Positions 24,078 through 33,413 of a DNA stretch of 64,000 nucleotides are shown in pieces (position 1 is the first letter of the stretch; every line of letters starts with the position of its first letter). The notes under the pieces were generated by a model. The model was not told the DNA's origin. It searched no databases and saw nothing but the letters and a program-made list of their open reading frames with translations. The position numbers were made by a program, and so were the translations under genes. This DNA is from CALMEC01 sp963777565 (GTDB lineage Bacteria; Actinomycetota; Thermoleophilia; Miltoncostaeales; Miltoncostaeaceae): the NCBI GenBank assembly GCA_963777565.1, contig CAVZQZ010000006.1, positions 558,001 to 622,000 on the forward strand, read 5' to 3'.

Positions 24078-25136
24078 TCACCTGAGTGTCGAAGCGATCA
24101 CCGTGGGAGGGCGGGCGCCGAGGAAGAAGATTCCTGGCAAGCCGCGGGTCTCGAACCCGGCGCTCGGGTTGCCGACCAGGCGTGAGCGTTCGATGCGCAT
24201 CGTGCCGGTCCGGTCGTTGCTGACGAAGAACACCGCCCCGCCGCCCTCGCGCGCCGAGTTGCTCCGCACGATGGACCCGGCGATGCGGACCGTGAACCGG
24301 TTGCCGTCGGTGTAGATCGCTCCGCCGCTGCCGCCGCCGGGGGTGCCGCCACGCGCGGGGTTCGCTCCGCGACCGACGGCGCGGTTGTGGGTCATGATGC
24401 TGTTGAGGACGACCCACGAGACCCCGATGCTGCTGAGTGCACCGCCGTTGGAGCACACCCCGCCCTGGCCCGCGGCTCCCCCGAAGGTGCTTCGCACGAC
24501 GTACACCGGGCGGTCGCGGGACTGATCCAGCGCGCGGATCGCCGCCCCGCCGACATCGGGCCCGGTCACGTCGCAACGGTTGCGGACGAACCGCGCGTCG
24601 ACGACCCTGAGCCTCCCCCCGCGGGCGAAGATGGCGCCTCCCCCGCCGCCGTCGGTCCGCTGCCCGGTCGCGTTGCCGTCGGCGAACGTCAGGTTCTGGA
24701 CCGTCAGTTGCGGCGTGGGCTGGTCGTCGCAATGCGAGGTTGTCCATACCTGGGCGCGGTCGCACGTGTCGAGGTAGAGGATCCGGCGGACGCCGGCGCC
24801 GCTGAGCGTCACCTTGCCCCCACCGTCGATGACCACGCGGGAGCTGGTGTTGCGGACCTTGGCCGTCGCGGTCATCTTGATCGTCACGGGGTCGGGGCCG
24901 CAGTCGAACGTGATGATGCCGCCGGCGGCGACCGCCGCCACGACGGCCCGAGACGTGCAGCTCGCGGGCGTGCCCCTGCCAACCACGCGCGACGGCCGCG
25001 AGGTGTCGACCGCTCTCCCCGCCGGCGGAACGGCGACATGCCCGTCCGGGTTTCCGGGAGGCGGCGCGGCGCCGACGGCGGGCACGGCGGCCGCCAGGGC
25101 GGCGACGATGCCACTGACTCCAAGAGGAAACCGCAC
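24078..25136 (-). CDS. Secreted right-handed parallel beta-helix protein
   Basis: A 352-residue protein starting at a GTG (VRFPLGVSGIVAALAAAVPA), a signal peptide with Ala-rich cleavage region. After a Pro/Gly-rich segment the body shows rungs of a parallel beta-helix: repeated GGGGGAIFARGGRLRV, GGALSSIGVSW, GSGGAIYTDGNRFTV and GGGAVFFVSNDRTG, each a turn of about 30-40 residues of the polymorphic membrane protein / pectate lyase style. No catalytic residues of polysaccharide lyases are evident. It precedes a subtilase on the same strand by 61 bp in the antisense order and may be independently transcribed. It is likely surface or extracellular, with unknown ligand. Confidence 0.8.
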   Translation of the reverse strand: MRFPLGVSGIVAALAAAVPAVGAAPPPGNPDGHVAVPPAGRAVDTSRPSRVVGRGTPASCTSRAVVAAVAAGGIITFDCGPDPVTIKMTATAKVRNTSSRVVIDGGGKVTLSGAGVRRILYLDTCDRAQVWTTSHCDDQPTPQLTVQNLTFADGNATGQRTDGGGGGAIFARGGRLRVVDARFVRNRCDVTGPDVGGAAIRALDQSRDRPVYVVRSTFGGAAGQGGVCSNGGALSSIGVSWVVLNSIMTHNRAVGRGANPARGGTPGGGSGGAIYTDGNRFTVRIAGSIVRSNSAREGGGAVFFVSNDRTGTMRIERSRLVGNPSAGFETRGLPGIFFLGARPPTVIASTLR

Positions 25137-25196
25137 GGATTGATGGTACCCCGCCGTGCCGCCCCCTCGCCGAACGGTCGGCGTCGGCACCGGGAG

Positions 25197-27305
25197 CTAC
25201 GACCCGGTGACCCGCAACCCCTGGGTGAGCGTGGTCAGGTTGCCCGCCGTGTCGACCCCGGCGACGCGCAGGACGTAGAGACCGGGGCGCACCCGCCCGA
25301 CCACGATGTCTCGCGGCCGCGCCACCGCGAGCAGCGCCTCGCGTCGCACCGCGCGCCCGCCTCGCACCGCGGTGAGCGACATGCGCAGTCGCACGGTTTT
25401 CGCGACGGCATCGGTCACCGCGACCCGCAGCCGCACCGGCCGCAGCACCGGCGGCGCGGTGGCCTGGACGCGGCGGATCACGTCGACCGATCGCAGCTCG
25501 ATCGCCGGCGGGGTGTTGTCAACCAGGATGGACCAGCGTCTGCGGCTTGCGTTCCCGACGGCGTCCGCGATCTGGAGCTCGAGCCGGTGCGGACCGTCGG
25601 GCAGGGGGCGGGTGGAGACGTTCGGCGTCACGACCTCCCGCGCGACGCGGCCGACGCGCGTGCGGACCCCGTCGACGAGCAGCGTCCACGTCGCGACCCT
25701 GCCCGTGTCGGTCGCCTCGACGCCGAGTCGCACGATCCCGCGCACGGGCGACGAGGGCACGGAGACCACGGGGCGCAACACGGGTGGCTCCAGGTCAACG
25801 CGGATGCGGCCCGCTCCGAACGTGTTGTCCGGACCCGGGTCCCCGAGGTCGACGGCGTCGGCAGCCAGGATCGCCCGGAATTCGGCGACCGTCGGCCGTA
25901 CGCCGGATCCGCGCATCGCCGCGAGCGCCACCGCCGCCGCGCCCGCGGCGTTGGGTGCGGCGATCGACGTGCCGCCCACGTCGCGAGCGTCGCCCGCCGG
26001 CGTCGCGAGGCTGGTGCCCGTCGGAGCCGCGAGGTCGGGCTTGAGCCGGCCGTCGGCGGTCGGCCCGCGCGAGGAGTACCGGACGAGGCTGTTGCTGCGC
26101 CAGTCGACGGCGGCGATGCTGATGCTGCCGGCCGCGTCCGCGGGGGTGGGGACGCTCCGTGCCGTCGACCCGCTCCACGACACGATGTCGTCCTCGCGCG
26201 CGTAGAGCGTGATCGGTCCCGACGGCGGTGGCCCCGCGACGAGCTGGATCCGCACGCGGAACACGCCGGCCTCGAGCGGACGGAGCCCGTTGATCCGCTC
26301 CGCGGGAGCGACGCCCTCGATCTGGCGCCCGGTGGAGCTCGCGTACGGATCCCATCCGCCGTCGTCACGACGACGCTCGATCACGAGGTCGAGATCCGAC
26401 GGGATCGCCCCGGGTGGGTTGCGCCACGACAGGTGGAAGGTCAGCGGCTGGCCCACGGCGTGCGACACCGTTCCCGCGCCCGGCGCCGTCCAGTCGAGGA
26501 CGCCGTCGCCGTCTGCGTCCACCCACGGGCCGTCCCAGTGCTTCTCGCCGTAGTTGCCGGCGGAGTTGAACCACAGGATCCCCGCCGCCGCCGCACGGTC
26601 CACCGCCCGGGCCACCGGGCTGGTCCCGTCGAAGGGCCCCTCCAGGAAGTTGTTGGAGTGCACCACGATGTCCACCCGCTGCGTCGTCAGCCAGTCGACG
26701 GCGGCCACGAAGTCGTCGGGCGTGTGGTAGTTCACGAACAGGTATGTCGCCCGGGGCGCGTAGTCGTACACCGTCTGCGCCACGAGCTCGCCGTGGTCGG
26801 TCGGGTTGCCGTACGCATTGGCCCCGACCAGCCCCGCCGCGGGATCGAACGACCGCAGGGTCAACCGGGACGGTGGGGGCAGCTCGCCGCGAGCCTGCAG
26901 GTCGGGGACGCGGACGCCGAACCCGAGGTCGAGCACCGCGATGCGGATCCCCGCCCCGCCGGCCGCCAAGTCGGAGAGCGCGGCCGCGCCGGTCCGGTCG
27001 AAGCCCTGGCCGACGATCGCGTCGGGATACGCCGAGGGCGCCGTCGCGATCCCCGCCACGCCGGGGGTGAGGGCGATCGCGGTGCGCTGCGCGGCTCGCG
27101 TCACGACCACCTGCAACCGGCGGCCCGACCGGCGGCTCACCTTGAAGCCGCGCGTCCTCAGCGCATGCGCCACGGCGTCCGTCGAACCCGGCGCGGTTCG
27201 CACGGAGACCGACACGCCAGATGCGGCGTCCGACCGCTCGGCCGCCCCGGCGGCGATCGCGATGGCGATCGCACAGGCAAGCGCGGCGAGGCGGAACGGT
27301 CTCAC
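25197..27305 (-). CDS. Secreted S8 (subtilisin-like) serine peptidase with C-terminal beta domains
   Basis: A 702-residue exported protease. The GTG at 27305 gives VRPFRLAALACAIAIAIAAG, a signal peptide; the longer frame upstream overlaps the divergent gene and was rejected. Catalytic residues can be placed: Asp in IRIAVLDLGFG, His in NPTDHGELVAQ, oxyanion Asn in WFNSAGNYGEKHW and Ser in GGTSIAAPNAAGAAAV. The catalytic domain contains a large insertion with a DADGDGVLDW calcium-binding-like loop. The last 180 residues are Ig-like beta repeats (DNTPPAIELRS and similar). Divergent from the membrane protein at 27412. Substrate unknown. Confidence 0.9.
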   Translation of the reverse strand: MRPFRLAALACAIAIAIAAGAAERSDAASGVSVSVRTAPGSTDAVAHALRTRGFKVSRRSGRRLQVVVTRAAQRTAIALTPGVAGIATAPSAYPDAIVGQGFDRTGAAALSDLAAGGAGIRIAVLDLGFGVRVPDLQARGELPPPSRLTLRSFDPAAGLVGANAYGNPTDHGELVAQTVYDYAPRATYLFVNYHTPDDFVAAVDWLTTQRVDIVVHSNNFLEGPFDGTSPVARAVDRAAAAGILWFNSAGNYGEKHWDGPWVDADGDGVLDWTAPGAGTVSHAVGQPLTFHLSWRNPPGAIPSDLDLVIERRRDDGGWDPYASSTGRQIEGVAPAERINGLRPLEAGVFRVRIQLVAGPPPSGPITLYAREDDIVSWSGSTARSVPTPADAAGSISIAAVDWRSNSLVRYSSRGPTADGRLKPDLAAPTGTSLATPAGDARDVGGTSIAAPNAAGAAAVALAAMRGSGVRPTVAEFRAILAADAVDLGDPGPDNTFGAGRIRVDLEPPVLRPVVSVPSSPVRGIVRLGVEATDTGRVATWTLLVDGVRTRVGRVAREVVTPNVSTRPLPDGPHRLELQIADAVGNASRRRWSILVDNTPPAIELRSVDVIRRVQATAPPVLRPVRLRVAVTDAVAKTVRLRMSLTAVRGGRAVRREALLAVARPRDIVVGRVRPGLYVLRVAGVDTAGNLTTLTQGLRVTGS

Positions 27306-27411
27306 GGGGGCGCAGGTAAGCAGACCGGCGGCGGGTGGTCCAGCCTGAGCGTGCGGGAAGCGGTCGAGTGGCCACTCAGGTATTGGCCCCGGCCCACCGA
27401 TACACGCTGCG

Positions 27412-28266
27412 ATGGGCTCGTCGCGCGTCTTCCACCCGCTTCTCATTCGCATCGGACTGATCGCAGCCGTCCCCGCGGCCGTGATCTGGTCGTTCGCGGG
27501 ACCGCTGCCCGCGCTCGCCGCCGGTGCGGTGCTCGTGATCGCCGAGTTCTGGCGTATCCGGCGTGCCGTCACCGTCGGCATGCCCGACCGAATCGAGTTC
27601 GTACCGTCGCGACCCGTGGATCACCCGTGGGTCGACACCGACGCGTTCCGCCGGGAGCTCGAGGCGCTCGCGGAGCTGGGATTCTCGCCCGTCGCCGACT
27701 ACCAGGTCGTGTATCCCGGCGCGCCGGACGGCCTCGCGCGCGTGCTCGTCAACGCGGACGCGCGGGTGTACGCCGAGGTGAGCCAGGCCCGCAGCGGAGC
27801 GCGCGCGACCCCCGTCGCGACGTCGCTCACGAGCGTGATGAGCGACGGCTGGTCGCTCCAGACATCGTCGCGCGAGCCCTCGCCGCTCGCCGTCGCCTTC
27901 ATGCGGACGCCCCGGGCGATGTGGCGCAGCCTCCCGAAGGCGGCGCCACAGGAGCTGCTCGCCGATCACCTCGAGCTGCGCGAGCACGCCGCGGGCGACC
28001 TCGGCGTGGGCGTTGGCGGCGACGGCTCGCTGAACGGCTACTTCACCCAGCAGCAGATCGAGCATCAGGCACGCAGGGCCACCCTGATCGCCACGAACGT
28101 CGTGCGCGGCCTCGTGCGCGGCCTCGCCTGCGAGCGCGCCATGCCGAGCCAATGGCTGGGGGAGTACACAGGCAGGCGCAGGCGGCTTGCCGCCGTGGCC
28201 GACCCTCCGGCCCCGGCCGAGGCCGGTGCGGCGATCGAAACCCGCGAGCCGCAGGCGGTGGCCTGA
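27412..28266 (+). CDS. Hypothetical membrane-anchored protein
   Basis: A 284-residue protein with two hydrophobic segments near the N-terminus (LIRIGLIAAVPAAVIWSFAG and LPALAAGAVLVIAEFW), then a cytoplasmic or external domain without motifs I recognise. That domain includes DTDAFRRELEALAELGFSPVADYQVV, a typical mixed alpha/beta start. The C-terminal part is helical (QQIEHQARRATLIATNVV) with an Ala/Glu/Pro-rich tail. It begins with ATG about 106 bp from the divergent subtilase. No function is inferred. Confidence 0.65.
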   Translation: MGSSRVFHPLLIRIGLIAAVPAAVIWSFAGPLPALAAGAVLVIAEFWRIRRAVTVGMPDRIEFVPSRPVDHPWVDTDAFRRELEALAELGFSPVADYQVVYPGAPDGLARVLVNADARVYAEVSQARSGARATPVATSLTSVMSDGWSLQTSSREPSPLAVAFMRTPRAMWRSLPKAAPQELLADHLELREHAAGDLGVGVGGDGSLNGYFTQQQIEHQARRATLIATNVVRGLVRGLACERAMPSQWLGEYTGRRRRLAAVADPPAPAEAGAAIETREPQAVA

Positions 28267-28672
28267 GGGACTTCCGCGGGTCGCCTCCCGACCAATCGGA
28301 CGGCTCTCTGGGGTCACTGCCGGGGGTCGGCGCGCGGGAGCACATGGGGCTGAGCACGGCGGCCGGAATTGGGGCGCATACACCGTGGAAGAGGTCGCGC
28401 TCCGCCACGGTGCAGGCGTCGAAGGGGAAACGAGCGACCCGGAGGTCGCCTACGCTCGCTTCCGAAGCCGAAGGCGTCGCGATATCGCGACGGCTGGCTT
28501 CCGGGGGGTTCGACGCCGCCGACGTAGTGGCGCTTACTCGGGCGTCGCGGTTCAAGGACATTCCCGAACGCAGGCCCAGTGGGGAGTTCATTCGCTGGCG
28601 GCGTTCGCGAGCGCCGAGGGCGTCTGACAGCCAATACTGGTGCGGGGCGCCGTTGGGCGACGCGGTATGCGA
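28267..28672. other. Intergenic region of about 400 bp with a palindrome
   Basis: No convincing gene: the open frames here are Arg/Pro-rich and continue from neighbouring coding strands. The region lies between a plus-strand membrane protein gene and the convergent GGDEF-EAL gene, so a terminator is expected. It holds the palindrome listed separately at 28464-28501 and a smaller CGACC-CGGA-GGTCG hairpin just before it. Confidence 0.5.
28464..28501. repeat. Extended palindrome / hairpin
   Basis: GTCGCGAT/ATCGCGAC (28476-28491) is a perfect 16 bp palindrome. It is flanked by GAAGCC (28464-28469) and GGCTTC (28496-28501), which extend it to an imperfect 38 bp dyad. It lies between convergent genes. 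It may be a terminator core or a protein-binding site; the exact central symmetry with no loop fits a dimeric DNA-binding protein at least as well as an RNA hairpin. Confidence 0.5.
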
Positions 28673-31291
28673 TCAGCCGGCGAGGTGGAGCCGAGGCGGC
28701 TCGGATACGGGACGGACGCCGCCGGCGTGGAGCCAGGCCACGAACTCCTCGGCCGGCATCGCGGGCGCAAACGCGTGCCCTTGGCCGAATTCGCATCCCA
28801 GCCGCTCGAGGCGCCGGACCTGGCCGACGGTCTCGATCGTCTCGGCCACTGTCGGGATCTCGAGCGTGCGACCGATCGTGACGAGCGCGTCGGCGAAGCC
28901 CGGCCGGTCGCCCCACTCCTCGGATGCGACGAAGGCCCCCGGGATCTTCAGGACGTCGACGGGGTAGGTGCCGAGGTGCGCGAGCGAGGACACGCCCGTG
29001 CCGAAGTCGTCGATGGCGACGCGGACGCCGCGCGCGCGCAATGCCACCAGGTGGGAGTGCTCGAGGTCGGAGTCGTCGGTGAGCACCCGCTCGGTGATCT
29101 CGAGCGTGAGGAAGTTGAGCGGCAGGCCGGAGCGGGTAACCGTCCGCTGGACCATCTCGGCGAACTCGGGATCGGCGAGCTGAGCGGGCGACACGTTGAC
29201 GCTCAGCTGAAGTCCCCCGCCGCCCAGGCCGCCGGCGTTCCAGCCCGCGATGCGAGCGCAGGCCTCGCCCAGGACCCAGCGGCCGATCTGCGGCGACAGG
29301 CCGACCTCCTCGGCGAGTGGGATGAACGCCGACGGCGGCATGAGCCCCCATCCGGGCCGCTCCCACCGCACGAGCGCCTCCACGCCGACGACGCGACGGT
29401 CGGCGATCGAGACGATGGGCTGGAAGTGCAGCACGAGTTCGCCCGACTCGACGGCGTTGGCGATGCCCTGGATCAGGGCCGCCTTGCTGTCGGTCTCGTC
29501 GCGCATCGCCGAGTCGTACACCGCCGCCCGGCCCTTGCCCGCGCGCTTCGCGTGGTACATGGCGGTGTCACCGTCCGACAGGAGCGCCTCGGCTGTCGTG
29601 TTGGCGGTCGCGAGGGTGATGCCGAGGCTGACGCGCGGCTCGAGGTTGCCGTCACCCCAGGCGATCGCCCGCTCCAGCGACGCCCGGATCCGGTCGGACA
29701 GGCGGCTGAGCTGCTCGATGTCGGTCACCCCCTGGAGGAGCACCGCGAACTCGTCGCCGCCGAGGCGGCCGGCGACGTCGTGTGTACGGAGGCTCGAGCG
29801 CAGGCGCGTCCCAAGCTCCTGCAGGGTCCGGTCGCCGGCGGCGTGGCCGAACCGGTCGTTGACCGCTTTGAAGTCGTCCAGGTCGACGTAGATGAGTCCG
29901 ACTGCGCTGTCGGACGCCTCGTCGAGCGCGTCCTGAAGGCACGCGGCGAAGTGCGCGCGGTTTGCGAGTCCCGTGAGCGCGTCGTGGGTCGCGCGCTGCG
30001 CGAGCTCGCCCTGGAGCTCCTTGAGCTCGTCGAGGGTCCGCTCGAGCCGCCCGTTGCCGATCGCGACGCCGGCATGACCGGCGAGCGTCTCGAGCAGCAG
30101 CAGATCGGACGCGTCGAAGGTGGTCTCCCCGAAGCGGTTCGCCACGGCGATCGCCCCGACGACGCGCCGCTCGCCTTCGAGCGGGGCGACGATCGTCCCG
30201 CGGACGACACCGTGGTCGACACCGATCAGCCCGCCGCGGTAGGCCGTCTCCTTCGAGTCGAGCCGCTCCGACCTGCAGGTGAGCGCCACCCCGGCGAACA
30301 CGCTGCCGTCGAGGCTCGCGACGGAGCGCACCGCGGCGAGGTGGTCTCCGGGGCCGGCCGTGCTGACGAGGATGGGCTCGCCATCGCGCTCCGGGTACAG
30401 CACGATCTGCGCGATGTCGGCGCGGAAGACCTCGCGCGCCTGCCCCAGCAGCGAGGTGATCGCCAGGCTGAGCTCCGGCGCTTCGAGGATCGACCGGGTT
30501 GCCCGGTAGACGACCCGCAGCCGCTCGTGCTGTTGGTGCTCGACGATGAACGCGCGGTAGGCCAGGAAGAGCACGGCCACCGGCCCGAAGAGCGCGAACA
30601 CGAGCTGGGGGGCCTCCGTCACGAGGTACGCCGCGATGAGCCCGAGGCCGGTGTTCGCGACGGTGACGGGCGCCGCGATCGTCGCCGCATGCGCGAGCGG
30701 GCCACCGCGAAGCTTGCCCTGGACGAGACTGATCGCCGCGAACACCGCGACGACGCCGATGATTCCGACGAGCGACATCGAGCCGAATGTCGCCACCACG
30801 CCCCAGCCGCCGAACGGATCGTCGAGGTTCGCGATCCGCTGGAACACGGCGACCGCCAAGCTGGCCTGCAGGACCCAGAGCGCGGCGTTGAATGCGAGCT
30901 TGAGCGGCGGAAGACGGAACTTGGCGATGGTCGCGCCGACCACCGCGCCGATGATGAAGTGCTCCGGCGGGACCAGGAAGAGCCCCAGGCAGAGCCCGAG
31001 CTCCCCGAGCGTGAACGAGTGGGCCTCGCTGCGGATGTAGAGATGGATCAGCGGGAACTCGATGACCGCCACGATCAGGGCGAACACCCACCAGGACAGG
31101 GTGATCGGAACGGCGGGGGCGGCTCCGTTGTCGACGAGGAGGTGGCTGATGCCGAGGCCCGCGCCCAGCATCGCCAACGTGAGCCACCACACGCGGCGGG
31201 CCGATCCGCGACCGAGCAGGAACGCCGTGAAGCGGGACCACGGTCCCGCTTCACGAAGAGCCATGCCGGGAGAATCCGGTCGGTCGCTCAT
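28673..31291 (-). CDS. Membrane GAF-GGDEF-EAL cyclic-di-GMP enzyme
   Basis: An 872-residue sensor. Residues 1-260 hold about eight hydrophobic helices, a membrane sensor region. A GAF-like domain spans roughly 275-430 (LDGSVFAGVALTCRSERLD, then RRVVGAIAVANRFGETTFD). A GGDEF domain follows with an intact RLGGDEFAVLL, so cyclase activity is possible. The EAL domain keeps the key metal and catalytic residues: VEALVRW, SVNVSPAQL, EITERVL, IDDFGTGVSSL, the Lys of VLKIPGAF, AETIET and the Gln of GQG. The usual KID is KIP. Both synthesis and hydrolysis of cyclic-di-GMP look possible. It lies next to secreted proteases, whose display it may control; that is inference. Confidence 0.93.
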   Translation of the reverse strand: MSDRPDSPGMALREAGPWSRFTAFLLGRGSARRVWWLTLAMLGAGLGISHLLVDNGAAPAVPITLSWWVFALIVAVIEFPLIHLYIRSEAHSFTLGELGLCLGLFLVPPEHFIIGAVVGATIAKFRLPPLKLAFNAALWVLQASLAVAVFQRIANLDDPFGGWGVVATFGSMSLVGIIGVVAVFAAISLVQGKLRGGPLAHAATIAAPVTVANTGLGLIAAYLVTEAPQLVFALFGPVAVLFLAYRAFIVEHQQHERLRVVYRATRSILEAPELSLAITSLLGQAREVFRADIAQIVLYPERDGEPILVSTAGPGDHLAAVRSVASLDGSVFAGVALTCRSERLDSKETAYRGGLIGVDHGVVRGTIVAPLEGERRVVGAIAVANRFGETTFDASDLLLLETLAGHAGVAIGNGRLERTLDELKELQGELAQRATHDALTGLANRAHFAACLQDALDEASDSAVGLIYVDLDDFKAVNDRFGHAAGDRTLQELGTRLRSSLRTHDVAGRLGGDEFAVLLQGVTDIEQLSRLSDRIRASLERAIAWGDGNLEPRVSLGITLATANTTAEALLSDGDTAMYHAKRAGKGRAAVYDSAMRDETDSKAALIQGIANAVESGELVLHFQPIVSIADRRVVGVEALVRWERPGWGLMPPSAFIPLAEEVGLSPQIGRWVLGEACARIAGWNAGGLGGGGLQLSVNVSPAQLADPEFAEMVQRTVTRSGLPLNFLTLEITERVLTDDSDLEHSHLVALRARGVRVAIDDFGTGVSSLAHLGTYPVDVLKIPGAFVASEEWGDRPGFADALVTIGRTLEIPTVAETIETVGQVRRLERLGCEFGQGHAFAPAMPAEEFVAWLHAGGVRPVSEPPRLHLAG

Positions 31292-31300
31292 CGCACGGGG

Positions 31301-33142
31301 CTAGATTCCCCATCCCGCGGAGGACCAGGCGCTGCCGGTCCAAGCGCTCCCGGTCCAAGCGCTCCCGGTCCAAGCACTGCCCGTCCAGGCGCTCCCGGTC
31401 CAGGCGCTGCCGGTCCAAGCGCTGCCGGTCCAAGCGCTGCCGGTCCAAGCACTGCCGGTCCAAGCACTCCCGGTCCAAGCACTCCCGGTCCAAGCACTGC
31501 CCGTCCAAGCACTGCCGGTCCAAGCACTGCCGGTCCAAGCACTGCCGGTCCAAGCACTGCCCGTCCAAGCACTGCCCGTCCAAGCACTGCCGTTCCAGAC
31601 GCCACCGGTCCAGGCCGAGCCGTTCCACATGTCGGCCGTCCAGGCGCTGCCGTTCCACGGCCGGCCGAAGATGTCGGTCTCGCCGTCGAGCTTCACGCCG
31701 TTGCTCTCGAGGATCTGGCTCCCACGAGCCGCGTTCAGCGAGCCCAGACCGGTCGCCAGGTCCCACGTCTGGGTGACGTCTTCGAGCGACGGGGTCGCCT
31801 GGCCCCGCGCGCGGCGCAGGTTGATCATCCCGGCGCCCTCGGCGCGGTCCGACACGTTGGGGAGCCGGTCCGCGGTGGACGTGAGGATCGCCTTGACCTG
31901 GTCGGGCTTCAGCCACGGCCGCTGGTCGAGCAGAAGCGCGACCGAGCCGGACACCACCGCCGCGGCCTGCGACGTGCCGCTGCCGCGGAAGAACCGCGAG
32001 TTGCCGACGCGTCCGCCGGGGGCGATCGTGTCGATGCCGCTCCCGGGCACCCTCAGGCTCACGATCGACTTGCCGGGCGCGACGAGGTCCGGGTTGCGGA
32101 GACCGTCGCCGGCGCTCGACCACGCGGGCACCTCGTCGTCCGAACGGCTCATCGTGCCCTTCGGGTCGGTCGCGCCGACGGCGATGACGTACGGGTCGTA
32201 CGCCGGGTTGTTGAGCTTGGGGCTGCCGAAGCCTGCGTTGCCGCCGGAGACGACCACGGCGATGCCTTTCCGCCAGGCGACCTCGGCCGCGTAGGTGAGC
32301 GGGTCGGTGCGGTAGTCCTGCACGCCGTCGGTGCCGAACGAGAGGTTGAGGACGCGGATGTTCAGGCCCCCGCTGCGGCGGTGCTGGACCACCCAGTCAA
32401 TCGCCGCGATCACCTGTGATACATCGGCAGCCCCACCCCGGTCCGCAACCTTCACGGACACGATCCGGGCGCCCGGCGCGATGCCGACGAACCCGGGCTG
32501 GCGACGCTGGTTGTCACGGCGGCGCGTCGCGACCGAGTCGCGGCCGGCGATGATGCCCGCCATGTGCGTGCCGTGCCCGAACGTGTCCAGGTAGCGCGTG
32601 TTGTCCTGCTGAGAGTCGAACGACAGGTCGGGGCCGTAGACGAGCTTGTCGCGGGCGTCGAGGCCCTCCACCGGCGAGACGCCGGAGTCGACGACCGCGA
32701 CGTCGACCCCGCGCCCGGTCTCGCCGTGCTTCCAGAACTGCGAGGCGCCGGTGATGTCGGCGATGTTCTGGAGCGAACCGGCGTCGGTGTCCGGGTCCCA
32801 CCCGTCGATCGGTGTGCTGAGCTCGACGCGCCGGTCCTCGGTGACCGCCCGCACGCCGCGCGTACCGCGCAGCGCCGTCAAGGCGGCCGCCGGGATCTTG
32901 GCCGAAAAGCCGCTGATGAGCGGGATCTCCCGGGTGACCGAGCCGCCGAGGCGAGCGACGGCGTTCTCGGGCCCCTGCCCCGTGCCGGCGAACTCCTGCA
33001 CGATCACGCCGACGTCCGGCGGGGCGCTCTCCGCGTTGATGCTCGATGCCGCAGTGAGCGGGAGCGTGACCGCAGCCGCGGCGGCGACCGCGGTCACACC
33101 CCATTGCCATCCATGCCGAGTTCGACGTCCTGTCGAGTCCAT
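31301..33142 (-). CDS. Secreted S8 peptidase with pentapeptide GSAWT repeats
   Basis: A 613-residue subtilisin-like protease. A signal peptide covers about residues 1-37 (AVAAAAAVTLPLTAASSINA). An I9-like propeptide follows (residues 40-110, ending in VRAVTEDRRVEL). The catalytic triad is Asp in VDVAVVDSGVSP, His in FGHGTHMAGIIAG and Ser in GSGTSQAAAVVSGS, with Asn in VVSGGNAGFG. From residue 500 the protein ends in WNGSAWTADMWNGSAW and then eighteen exact GSAWT units. GAGGAAG lies just before the ATG. The repeats probably form a wall- or surface-associated extension. The substrate is unknown. It is the last gene of the block inserted between rpoB and rplL. Confidence 0.92.
   Translation of the reverse strand: MDSTGRRTRHGWQWGVTAVAAAAAVTLPLTAASSINAESAPPDVGVIVQEFAGTGQGPENAVARLGGSVTREIPLISGFSAKIPAAALTALRGTRGVRAVTEDRRVELSTPIDGWDPDTDAGSLQNIADITGASQFWKHGETGRGVDVAVVDSGVSPVEGLDARDKLVYGPDLSFDSQQDNTRYLDTFGHGTHMAGIIAGRDSVATRRRDNQRRQPGFVGIAPGARIVSVKVADRGGAADVSQVIAAIDWVVQHRRSGGLNIRVLNLSFGTDGVQDYRTDPLTYAAEVAWRKGIAVVVSGGNAGFGSPKLNNPAYDPYVIAVGATDPKGTMSRSDDEVPAWSSAGDGLRNPDLVAPGKSIVSLRVPGSGIDTIAPGGRVGNSRFFRGSGTSQAAAVVSGSVALLLDQRPWLKPDQVKAILTSTADRLPNVSDRAEGAGMINLRRARGQATPSLEDVTQTWDLATGLGSLNAARGSQILESNGVKLDGETDIFGRPWNGSAWTADMWNGSAWTGGVWNGSAWTGSAWTGSAWTGSAWTGSAWTGSAWTGSAWTGSAWTGSAWTGSAWTGSAWTGSAWTGSAWTGSAWTGSAWTGSAWTGSAWTGSAWSSAGWGI
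31322..31591 (-). repeat. Eighteen tandem 15 bp units encoding GSAWT
   Basis: Eighteen consecutive 15 bp units, plus-strand consensus GGTCCAAGCACTGCC, run without a break from 31322 to 31591. Every unit keeps the amino-acid meaning Gly-Ser-Ala-Trp-Thr, while several third-position variants occur (GCACTG against GCGCTC, AAG against AGG). The variation is almost all synonymous, so the array is under protein-level selection and is not a fresh slippage product. Flanking partial units (WNGSAW) give older diverged copies. Confidence 0.95.
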
Positions 33143-33413
33143 TGCGCTTCCTCATCCGTGAGGTTGGGCCGCCATCCGGGGCGACGTTGTGCACTTCTCT
33201 CAAGATTCTACGACAAAAACGCTGGAAACCCCAAAACCTCCACCCCGGTTACGTGGAGAAGTTTCTACAGCTTTTCATCGGCAGGGCCCTGGGAGTTCTT
33301 GACGTTCCCGCCGATGGCGGGTGAGCCCGGCGCGTGAAACGGATCAGACGCGGGGAGCGATGCGAATCGGGCATGCGCTGCGACCCGCCGGAGCCCTGGG
33401 AGCGGGCTCGGCG

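Noticed and set aside
28381..28460. Possible riboswitch ahead of a gene in the 28.3 kb gap
   Set aside because: Some stems can be drawn, but the region lies downstream of one gene and downstream of the other, and the conserved cores of known riboswitches were not found.
31288..31605. 105-codon minus-strand frame within the GSAWT repeats
   Set aside because: A 15 bp repeat is a multiple of three, so all frames stay open; the frame of the subtilase has the signal peptide and catalytic domain.
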